From NCBI GenBank assembly GCA_917880885.1, contig OU862919.1, forward strand, positions 13,534,001-13,598,000: DNA of 64,000 nucleotides. The letters are read 5' to 3'. Shown here piece by piece: positions 10,801 through 22,800 of this stretch (position 1 is the stretch's first letter; every line of letters starts with the position of its first letter). This stretch comes from Limnephilus marmoratus (taxonomy: Eukaryota; Arthropoda; Insecta; Trichoptera; Limnephilidae). The notes beneath the pieces are model-generated. The model saw nothing but the letters and a program-made list of their open reading frames with translations. It was not told the DNA's origin and searched no databases. A program made the translations under genes and the position numbers.

Positions 10801-13800
10801 TCTAAGGAATGTGCAATTCGAAATGTTACACAAAATACATGCTTTATAATTAGTAAGCAGATTTTGAGGAAGTACCTAATCACAAATCTTGTGATGTCAA
10901 AGAAAAAATTGTACAAACATATTTATGTTGTTGTACGCGAGTTCTACTGATCACAAAACTAATAGTCAGGTACTAACTGAGTAATTCGCAGTTAGTTAAG
11001 CACCCAATATGTAGAACTAGTAATTAGTATTCCAGCAATGCACTGAAGGTCTGATTAGTGGTCAATGGTTCATCCGTTTGACTATAAGGAAGATCATTAT
11101 AAGGATAAGTGTGCATTAATGTCAATGTCCTGCAAGTAATTAAATGGGTAAATAGATTCAAAGACACATCCGACGCGAGGACATCATCAACAAAGCAAGG
11201 CTTTTTTACAATTACATAGTTGTAGGAGTATCTGAAGCTTAAAGTATTTGCTAATTTGACAATTTTATTTTATTTTTATTTTTACACTAGCGAGTTCCTG
11301 GCATGCGTCTCTATGCCATTTAATAAATAAATTGTTTCTCCCTACGTGTCCTTTCCCATTCATCACGTTTCCCTTCCTCTTACGCGGCCCCTTCCCCTCC
11401 CGCATTTCCACTCCTCCTCCTCCACTCCACTCCCCCCCCCCCTTCCCCCATCCCGCGAACCCCCCTCCCTAGTTCCCCTCTCTCCTCCCAGGTTCCCTTC
11501 CTCCCTTCCGGGTTCCCCCCTCTCCCCTCCCGCGAACCCCCTACACGAGTTCCCCTCCCCCCTCCCATATATTCAGTCCCTGTGCATTCATTTTTCAAAC
11601 AGCTCGCGTGCCACCTATTGCAATTTTTTATACAAATTTCATAATGCCTTTTAATATAATAAAGTTTTATCTTACCTTTTCCTGACAATAAGGAACACAT
11701 AAAAAAAGAATTATCGAATTTGGTGTAGTCGTTCGGAAGTTATGCGCGTACATACATTTCGGCGATTCATTTTTATTTGTAAAGATTTATATAGATTAGC
11801 TCCATACAGGAGGCCCTGGGGAAAATATTTTCCCTCAAGGCCTATGTCATCTTAGGGGATGCCGTGTGGTTGGTTTTTTTAAGGGAATAAAGAAGACGAA
11901 GTTCTGGGAAGGAAAAAGATATGAGGGGTGGGTAGGAATCTGTGGGTCAGTGTCCAGGAATGACGGACGTGTGGGTATGATTGTACCCCTCCCACTGCGT
12001 TGCAAGGCGCTGGAGAGACCTGAAGGTCAGACCAGTCTCTCCCGATTGGTGGCAGTTGGTGGGCAGATACATCCGCCGCCAAGATCCATACAAACCTTAT
12101 TCCATGCGTTTGGTGCCAAACGCAGCGAACCACTTGGGATGACCTATGGCAGAGGTGTTGGTTATCTTATAAATGGTTCCTGAATAGTTTTGATCTCTTG
12201 AATGAAAGAATGCAAATCTTGGAAGTGGAAATTAACCAACTTCCCGGCATCCGATAGAGCTAAAACTCGGCAGATAGACTCGTTGTCGATGACAATACAT
12301 TATATCAACTTTTGATGGCACTCACTGAAAACTGTCTTTATTAAACATTTAATTTTTCTATTGTTTTGACACTTTCATAAACCTTCCTGTACATACTTTA
12401 ACCTGTAGAAATAAACTTGAAGTGTGATACTTCAAGTTACTAACAGTAATTGTTGATTTTTAGCCCGTCCGCCCCTTGTGCCCCCCCAGAAAAAATCCTG
12501 GATCCGCCCTTGCACACACGCATTTCTCTGAAATTGGCTACTAGCAGGCCCAACAGATGGCGCTACCAGGTCGTGCAGTTCGGTGTGTAGGACCGTGGCG
12601 GAGAGTCGAAACTGTTTTTAAAAAAATTGATACAATACATAATAAAAAAAATAGATGTACGAGTATTATAGTAAAAAATAAATTGCTTTTATTAGTTGAT
12701 TTTTTTAGTGCTAAATCTTAATATAATGTCGTTCAATATTTTGCAATAGGTACGTGCTATTCGTACTGTGCAAAGATATTGAAATATAAGTATCTACTAT
12801 ACGAAGAGGATGTCTCGATGACTGAAGTGATGACTGACTTAAAAATACATAAACGTTTATTTGAACAGTCAGTGTCACCAATGAGTAAACACATTTTCAA
12901 CTACTTCTTTTCTTCGCGTTTTTGTCACCCATTCTTCGAATATTACGAAATGTGCATTTAAGTACACATAAGATCTTGTATAAAATCTTGTCATCGTTTG
13001 ACTAACTCTTTTTTACAATTTCACAAAACAAAAGTTATCAAACATTATTTTTAGAAATTCATCTCGTCTTTAGTAAAGTAGGAATCCCATTTGTACTGCA
13101 TTCAATCTACTTTCGTTCTTCCTGTGCCAGTCGCAGGCTTCACCATCATGAATCAGGATTGGTATCAGAACTTTCTTATGAACTGCTAGCTTGGCTTCCA
13201 TTGGCAACTTTTTACTAGCGACTACTGCATTCAGTACCCCGTTAATTGAATTAGCACATATGTATCATCGATTTAGCAATGTCCTAATTGTAAACCAATT
13301 CGCCTTAATTTCAGGTTAAAAACTACAGTGTTTTAGTAACCTTTCTTTAAAATATGTACCTACCATGACTTTGGGCATTCTAACATTCATAATTTAATCA
13401 TTCTAAATGCATACTTTGTTTACCCCAGACATACTGACCAGGCTGCAGGTCTTCCATACTAATAAGAAACAAGCACCCCCTCATCATTCATACAACAGGC
13501 AACACACAACATACATTCAGAAAGACTTGACATTTCTAAAGATATTTGATAAGCCTAATAGAATATAACTCCATAGTTTGGTCACCCTTTTACTAAATTT
13601 ATGTTCATAATGTTGAAAGAATTCAAAGAACGCCTCGTAAATTAAAAATTTTACATTCCTTCAGAGCTCATGATTTACCTGTTGTTAATACATTTTTTAA
13701 ATATTTCAACTTTAGAAAATGGACGAAAATTGAACGACCTAACTTTTTTTTATATAAATGCGTCTTAGATGGGTCTTTTATGTCTATGGATCGCATTTAC

Positions 13801-16800
13801 GACTTCTTTAATTGCTAAATTAAGTTCGTTAGTTCAATACGTTCATTAAATAAGCCAGTAGGTAATTTTGCATAACGAACGACACAATTCAAATAAATGC
13901 GTATATTGACAGTTAACCGAAATATATCGGATATTATGTGGAGTGCGGGCTAAAATTTATCTGATACTATGTGGAGTGCGGGCTAAAATTTATCAATCGT
14001 CGCATCACCGTGATCGTGATCGCAAATATTTATAACTGACCATAGATGACGCATTTGCTCAATATCGTTTTGATACAGGGTTACATTTATGGATCGATAA
14101 TGCGTACCCCTACTGCGGTCGATCGATAAGGATTGTATCGATAACTTTCAGTAACTTCTCTCCGTTCCCTAGCTTGAATGCAGATCGCCAGTTCACAATT
14201 AGCAAGTGTTCTTAATGTATTCGACGTAAATTGTTTTTGTACGTTAGCGATCTGCAGTTGTCCTCCAGGCCATCTCCATAAGGGGTGTTATTGGAGGTGG
14301 CCTCCGGATGTTACGCGACGTGGGTCATCGCCTTCAGTGCCAATGTCCTAACCAGCCTTCCTGTCTCTCGAGTTCCTCTTTATTGAGACAACTAATCCAG
14401 TATTTCATTAATTTATTATCAATATAGAATCTATACACACCGGTTATAATAATGTAATGTGCACACTGCACTGTTAGACACCACCAATTAAAAATCTTGT
14501 TATGATGCCATCAGAGTGTTTGTCCGCTCAAATGTTCAATCAAAACCACTCAAAGCTTATTAAATTTCTATCATCGATAATAACAGTGAAAGTAGTGAAA
14601 ATAAACACTACGTCAAATTGCGGATAAACTGGTAATTTTATAATGTCCAGTTCCTGCCCGTTCATTATTAATCCGGTTTGCATTTCCCGTGAAACTTGGA
14701 TAATATACGGAAAAAAGAAACATTCTTGCATTAACTGTCAGTGCATCTATTATCTAGAAATTGCAAAAAACATTGTTGCTCAGATTCTATGCAAACCATA
14801 CTCGCCTAATAACTATACATAATATACAAGTACGTCAATGCTAATAACACGTTCAAAGCTGAGATAAAAGTAGTTGATCGTATAAATTAACACTGGACTG
14901 GAATCGATTTTTCTTTTACTATAATTTGCAGCAGTTTCCATGGTTTTTATGAAGTAGACTGCAGTAATTATTATTCGTTTTTCACGACTAAAGATATCGA
15001 AGGGACTTTCACAGCGCTTTCACTGTCTTCGGTAATTGATTATATGGTGATTTTATTAAGTTATCGTCGGTAGTTAGCAAAATAGTAGTTATTTAAGTAT
15101 TTTTAATAGATATTTGGGTGTGCTAATTATTGAACATTTACACTAAACTCCGAGCAGTGATGGCAGATAGGCATTATCGAAGCGTGTTGACAATCGATGT
15201 TTCGAATTATTCGTTCATTTTTATAATGATATCACTCGCTATGCTTTAAGCATTTTTATTCCCATTATTAAGTCAATGGAATGGTTTTTTTTTAACATTT
15301 TCGGATCATTCAGTTATCCAAATGTTTTATTTACCATATTGACATCAACCGAATTTTATAAAGTTAAATCGGGATTTCGCAAACTGCGAAAAACCTATAT
15401 TTACTATCGATAAAGAACCAATAAAGAATTTAACAAACAAAGACAACATAATATATCTGTGGGGAACTTTATTGAATTAGTATTTTTGATATTTCACACC
15501 TTGGTCCAATCTTATTTATCTTGTTTATAAATGATCTTACAAAAATATTTTATGATGTAATCATTTTACTTTTTGCTGATGACCTCAAAATTTTTAGAAT
15601 TATTCAAAATATTCACCATTGCAACATTCTTCAAGATAATATCAATAAATTATTAATTTGGTGTAATGAAAATAGACTTTACCTAAATATCTCAAAATGT
15701 CAAATAGTTAGATTTTTTCGAAAAAAAAATCCAGTGATTTATAATTACAACATTGAGAACAATGCCCTTCAGACACAAAGTAAAGACTTAGGCATCACTT
15801 TTCAATCAAATCTTTCATTTGTTAACCACATAAGAGAAATCTCTAATAGGGCTTAAAAATGTTGGGATTTATAATATAATAATAATAATAATGATTTATT
15901 GTCTTCATTTCTTAGTAACAGTAGAGATAATGATATCCTCACTGGGATCTCCCGTGCTGAGGATTTCATTTACATATTATAATTTAATTATAAGAAATTG
16001 ATATGAATTAGACATAACATATATCATGTAGTATTTTTTTAAATAATTATAAAGTAAATAAGATAGTGGTTTTTTTTTATAATTCAGATTACTAGATTTG
16101 GTTTTAGTCTGTATTTGATATCAGTATATTTTCTATTTCTGATCTCCCTATATTTAGTATCCAGCTTTTTATTTGAAATTTAAATGTTATAATGTTGAGG
16201 TTTTTGAGTGAGAGTGGTATTTTATTGTAAAGTTTAATGCCATAATATAAGAAGCTTTTTTGCCCAAATGTTGTGTTAGTAGTTACTTGTTGGATAAGTT
16301 TTTGACCATGAGATCTAGTGTTTCTAATGTACGTATTAGTTGTTATTTCTTGGGTTTTGTACTTATGAATGTAAATGAGTATAGTTTTAGAATATAGTTG
16401 TTTAATTGACATGATGTTAAGATTGTTGAAGATTTCGTCAGTGCTAGTTCTTACAGGAACTTTCAGTATAATTTTCATTATAGCTTTTTGAGTTTTAATT
16501 AGTGGATTTAGTATGTTTTTATTTGCACTGCCCCATCCGATAATACCGTATTCTAACAGTGATTGGCAGAGAGCCATGTAAATCTTGATTAAGTCTTTTT
16601 TAATGAGGACATTCCTGATAGTTTTGAAAAAATAACTTAGTTTTTTAATTTTATTATTTAAATACGTAATGTGTTCGGTCCATTTTAAGTTTTGGTCAAT
16701 TTTTAGACCCAGATACGTTAGATGGTCAACGTTTTCTAATGAGGGACAATCACAATTCTCATTTAAGTGATGCGGGCTATGGATTTTCACGTTCAGGTTT

Positions 16801-19800
16801 TCTTCAGAGTTTTTCTTATTTTTTATTTTAAAAGTGATGAATTTGGTTTTATTAGCATTAAGTGTAAGTGAATAGTAGTCTAGCCATTTTTTAATCCTAT
16901 TAAGTGTGTCTTCTGCTTTCTTAAATGTTTCTGTCCAATTATTCCCATTTATTAGGAGAACAGTATCATCCGCAAAACTGATGATTTCTCCTTCACATTC
17001 TATGTGGCATAGATCATTAATGTAAATAAGGAACAGAATCGGACCCAGAATACTTCCTTGCGGCACCCCGAATTTGACATCAATACACTCACTGATTATG
17101 TTATTAAGTTTCACAGTTTGCTTTCTATTTCCCATGTAACTTTTAAAAAATATCAGTTCATTATCAGTAATCCCTATGTTCTCTAGTTTTTCAAAAAGAT
17201 GTGAGTGATTTATTGTGTCGAAGGCTTTAGAAAGGTCGAGAAATATGCCAATGCATTTTTTATGTGAGTCTAGAGAATTTTTAATATATTCAATTACTAA
17301 GGCTATGGCGTTAGATGTTCCTAGATTTTTTCTGAAACCAAATTGTTTTGGTGATAATAGTTTATTTGATTCTAGGTAGTCGACGAGTTGAGTTTTAACT
17401 GTTATTTCTAAGATTTTAGATAATGTGTTTAGAATTGTGATTGGTCTGTAGTTATTGATATCTTTACGATTTCCTGATTTAAAGATTGGTGTAATAGTCC
17501 CTATTTTGAGTTGAGATGGAAATTTGCTTTCCGTGATAGATTTATTTATTAGAAAGAGTATCGGTTCCGTAATTTCATCTTGTAAGAATTTTATTGTTTT
17601 CATTGTGATTTCATCACTACCAGATGAAGATGTTGGTTTGAATTTAGATAACATTAGAGTTAGTTCTTGTTTAGTGATTTGTTTTAGAGCAAATTTAATC
17701 CTTTGTGGATTTGGGTGTTTGTTTATGTTCGGGTTAAAGTGTTGAGGTTTGGTTATTTTGTTGGCTAAATTCGAGCCTATGTTTGCAAAAAAGTTGTTAG
17801 TGTAGTTAATTAGTTTATGTACGTTTTTGTTGAGCGAGAGTGTACCGTTATCTGTGTTGATTTCTTCCAATGGGTTTGTTTTGTTTTGATCTGTGTAGGT
17901 GATTTCTTTAATTATTTGCCAGATAAGTTTTGGATTATTATTGGATTGATCTATTTTAGATCTGTAGTAATTTTGTTTAGCCGATTTAGTGAGATTGGAG
18001 CAGATGTTTCTATAGTTTTTGTAAAATAGTTTAAGGGAAAGGTCATAAGGATTGTTTTTTACTTGCTGATGGATCTTGTCTCTTTTTCTTATACATTTAA
18101 GTAGGCCAGGTGTGATCCAAGCTTTTTTGATAATTTTATTGTGTGAATATGTGTAAGTTTTTATTGAAGTGTGGTTTTGTATTTTTAATTGCAAGTGTTC
18201 AATAAATATTTTCCAAGCAACTTCTAGGTCTTCAGCATTATATATTGACTCCCAGGTTTCAGTTTGTAGTGATTTTTTTAGTTTTATGTAGTCTATAACA
18301 TGTCTATTCCACGTTAAATTTTGAGTCGATGGTCGATTTTTCTTTGCATGAATGTTAAGAATTAAAGTGTAGTGATCAGTGATGGTGGATTGATGTATGA
18401 TTGTGGAGTAGTTTTTATTTGTTTTTGTCATTATGTGGTCAATGCAAGTTTGCGAGGGGATTGATTTATTCATTTTGTGATCCACTCTTGTTGGTTCCCT
18501 TATGGCGGCAGACATCCCTTGGGAGAGGAGGAGTAATTGGTACTCCTGTGTTTGTGGATGTTGCCTTCCAGTATCCAGTATATTAATGTTGATGTCCCCA
18601 ATAATGAACAGGTTCCTGATGTTTCGTTCTTGAAGTAGTATGGAGTTTAGTGATCCAAGAAATGGTGATAAATTTGTAGTTGAAGGCGATCTGTAGATAG
18701 CGAAGATGCATATATCTTGATCGAGTTTTATTTTCAAACAGTTTGCGTCTTGTAGTTCGATTTCTTCTATTTTGCATTCTATCTTATTTTTACAATATAC
18801 AATTACTCCGTCGTTTTGATGTTTGTGAAGTTTAGTATTGAAGACTTTGTAGTTGTTGATGTTTTTATGCACATATGTTGAGGAATTTATCCAACATTCT
18901 GTAAGGATTAATAAGTCAGGTACCAAATTTAATTCATTTATCAGCATAGTGAAATCCTCAAAGTTTTTGTTAATGCTTCGAATGTTTTGATGAATTATGT
19001 TCAGGATCGGTAACTTGTCCTGGAGTACACGGTTTAACATGCAGGTATTTGTGGTGATTATTGGTTCAGGTATCAGTTTTTCAAGTGGTTCCGTTGTGAA
19101 AGAGGCCATTATAAAGATATAGAGTAGATGGAGTGTGTATATGGTTTTATTTTATTTTTTAAATCATCTTAATAGGTATATCGTTGAGATGTCTTATTTC
19201 GACAACCTTGGATTCTTTAGTTTTTCTTACAAGAATTCTTCCTGATTTTACCCAAACATATCTATATTCTTTTTCTAGGGCTCTTTGTTTGGTGTTCCAA
19301 TGTAAGTTTTTGTAGTACTGGGTTAATGCCGCATTTAAATAGACGTATTGGGCTCCTTCCCCGTTGAATTTTTTAATCGGATCGCTATGCTTAGCAGCTA
19401 ACATAATGTGGACTTTTTTATTGTCTACAAAATTAATTGTGATTTTTTTTTGGTTGTTTGGTTTGGAAGTCGTAATTTTAAAGGTGTCCTCTGGTGATAA
19501 GGTAACGCCTGCGAGCTCAGCGATCTGGCTTACAGTATGGGCTGGGGGTATGTTTTCCTGTAATTTAAGGCCGCTTATTTCAATACTGTTTAGCAGGGCT
19601 GATTGCTCAATATCTGCCAGATGAACCTCCACCATAGCCAATCTTTTCTCTTTTTCTGCCATTTCGTCCTTAAGTTTGTTTATATGTTTTGGTGAATCCA
19701 TGATTTGTGACAATTTGTTTATGATATCGTCATATTTATCGTTAATAAAGTTGTTAAACGTTTTTATTTCTTGAAGCTCGGTTTCTATTTTTTTAAACAT

Positions 19801-22800
19801 AACTGATTTCATTTCGTCGAATTTTGAGTTGATGAATTCGAATATTGGGTCATCTTTGGTATTTTTGTTAGACCTTGTTTCCATGATTTTAGTTGGTTTG
19901 GACATGGGCAAAATAAATGATTCAATGTGCTCTAAAAAAACTTTGACCGATTTTCTGCGAACTGTCACTTCCACTTTTTAAGTTGAATAAATTAACTTGA
20001 ACAACTTAGTAAGTCACTGTTTATTATGAAATACCATCAATTTTATGTTTAAAATTATGTTTACACTTTGAAAATAGGAGTGAATAACTTTTTACTGTAT
20101 TAAAAATGTCATAAATAGATCAACATGCGGGAGCAAACAAAAACAGACTTGTCCCTTTGAAGTATTATTGTTGTATTGGATTGTATTGGATTATAACTAG
20201 GCTTACTAGAAATTTTAACAATATAAAGTGTATTAAACTGTTATATTTTGCCTATGTTAGAAGTCAACTTGAGTACAATTCTCCCGTCTGGAATCCACAT
20301 TATAGTATACATGTTCAAGCTATTGAAAGAATACAAAACAAATTCTTACGTTTTCTAAATTTTAAAATGGGTATTCCAGCAAATATGTTGAACTACAACA
20401 CTATTTTAAATGATTTGAATATGCTCAAATTGTCCGACAGAAGAATTTTCTCTGACTTGGTATTTCTATATAAAATTCTAAATGATTTAGTTGATAGTCC
20501 GGTATTGCTAGAATTGATAAGCTTCCGGATTCCACTACGTAATACTAGAAGTCAAGATTTATTTCAGTGTAGAAATTCTGGGACTAACTACCATATGTAT
20601 TCTTCTTTGCCCAGAATACTTATGGAGGGAAACAATTATACAGTGGCGGCGTAAGGTAGATTGACACCCGGGGCGGTTTTGTATTAAGCACCCCTACTTA
20701 AAATAAAACACCAAATACTGAACATGCTTACGAGATTTTATTTGACTAGACCTCCGTAGTCCAGTGGCTAAGACTCTTGACTCACATTCCGGAGGTCGCG
20801 GGTTCGAACCCGGCATGCGCAAATAAATTTTATTTGATTTATTTCACAATTAATTCATTTAAAATAATATATAGTATATTTGCGGCATGTTCCAGAGTGG
20901 AAGATACTATTAGTATCGCCCTGGTGTAAGACCACCATTCAGAATTGAAACGTTGCTTGAAAATGGCTTTAGCCGTGTTTAGTGACCAGATCTGAATAGC
21001 CAGGTACTTCCCAACCTTCCTCTTCCCCACCTCCTTCCCCTCCCCACTACCTTCAGCCTCACAACATACCCCAATTGGGGATGCCATAGTCTCACTGGCT
21101 CCAGACGGGAGCAGTTGAGATTCTTGTGCGGTATTCACTTTAAAAAAAAAAAAATAAAAAAAAAAATAAAAAAAAAAAAGATTTTATTTATTTTAACTTT
21201 GAAAAGCTTCTTTCACAAGAAGCCACCGAAACATGAATTGTTAAAAATAAAATCTAAGACATAGCGCTAAAATTGGAATTGACTCTGAATAGCCTCATTT
21301 TACAATGAATCTGAAAAACTCCAATGTAGTCCATTGAACCGCTTCTTGGGCAGAACTTTTTGCGGCTTCCAAATGACACCTCAATCGTAAAATCTCCAAC
21401 ACGATGTCCTTTGCTGAAAATTCATTGTAAATTGTTAACAGATTTGGAACCATTCCACGAAGATCTTCTTCTGGTGATGTTACCAATGTTTTAGGCTGAA
21501 TAACACGCTGAGTAACCAGAATAAAATCCATTGCCTCATAACGATGGTTTAATTCTTCGTAAAATCTACGTGACATTCTAATATTGCTCTCTGGTAATGT
21601 AAGTCCAGCATCTCGGGCCATTTCTTTAGGCATACGTTTTAGAAATCTCCTCCTTCCTCTTTTTCCTTCAATCGGAATGTATAAGTCCTCACATTTTTTT
21701 GTTGCGTAGCAAATAGCCTTTTCCACTATTTGGTTGCGTTGGTTAAGAAGAAAATTTTTAAGAGCTTTAATGTTTATGACAGACTTTTCCAATGATAGCC
21801 CAGATCACACCAAAAGATAGCGTAGCAAACTGAAGTCACACAAAGCTGGTATGAGTGTTGATGCTATTTCTCTTCTTTCAACGCTTTCTTTGCTGGTGGT
21901 GGGATCATATATCTCTTCGAGTGTTGATACAAGCTTCTCTCTTCAGTGGTTTAGCTGCGTTGTGATGAGCAATCCATCTTGTCTCTGATAATCGTTTAAC
22001 GGACATGCCTACATTTTACATTAATATTTCCCACCGCGCTAGATGCTACGTGCGGTATTAAGATTAGACCAAGCGCAAGATGAATTCATTATTTAAGGGA
22101 TTTAGAAATTATATTCGAAAAAAAGAAAATATAGTTGCGATGCGTTTCAAAATATGATATTAGTATGTAAGTAGGCTTGTTAAAAAAATATCGATATATC
22201 GATATTTTTTATTCAAAATATCGATATTTTTAGCCGATATATTTTGATCCGATATATCGATATTAAATATCCACTATCGAAAATTGTATCAAAAACGATA
22301 TTTTTGTATATTTATGTAACGAAAGTCACTAGAATCCAAAACCGTATAGGAACGAACGGAAAAAGTAACTGATCGGGTTCGTGACATCTAGCGGTTTAAA
22401 TTCTAACTATTAATAGCTTACAATACTATCTCATATGTGTAGGTAAGTGCATAGAAATGTATGATATTTTCGGCCATTTTGACAAGTCATTCCCATAGCG
22501 CCTCCCACACGCACACTTTGGAGCGACCGAGTCCCGCGTCACTTCAGGCCGCCGCACAATGGTTTTACTAATATGAGAGCGTCGAAAACAAATCGAAATT
22601 TCAAATTGCAGGGACCATTAAATTTTGTTTCTATATCTTGACATCATATACCAGCGCATCTTTCCCCCTATTACCGAACTCAGCAAAACGTTTCGTCGCT
22701 GCGTAACACGTCAGCAAAGATTGACTTCCCGAGCAGTCAGGACGTTCGTGTGAAAGTACAATGTTTTTTATATAACATTTAGGGACTGATAACTTTTTAC

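Larger units (their letters stand above)
15876..20155 (-). mobile_element. LINE B: near-complete two-ORF non-LTR retrotransposon (minus)
   Basis: Contains ORF1 (19974-19159) and ORF2 (19109-16104), separated by 49 bp, with a 5' region up to about 20155 and a 3' UTR ending in an ATT-type microsatellite at 15877-15895 (TTATTATTATTATTAT on the minus strand). Both ORFs are open over their full length. The element interrupts LINE A between its LKMLGFI codons and ITRLTRN codons. The flanks (TTGGGATTTATAA left, ATTGGATTATAA right) look like an imperfect target duplication. Endonuclease type and microsatellite tail point to the CR1/Jockey superfamily. Confidence 0.85.

Noticed and set aside
11346..11700. 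Proline/serine- and glycine/arginine-rich ORFs
   Set aside because: They arise from a CCCCTCCC low-complexity tract shared by other copies of the same repeat.
14080..14160. ATCGATA words as promoter elements
   Set aside because: TATCGATA words also abound in hAT D and the fold-back at 61741; no promoter context is visible here.
17524..18777. Plus-strand ORFs over LINE B
   Set aside because: Shadow frames of the intact minus-strand ORF2.
20749..20830. Functional tRNA gene
   Set aside because: A and B boxes are present but the ends do not pair as an acceptor stem.
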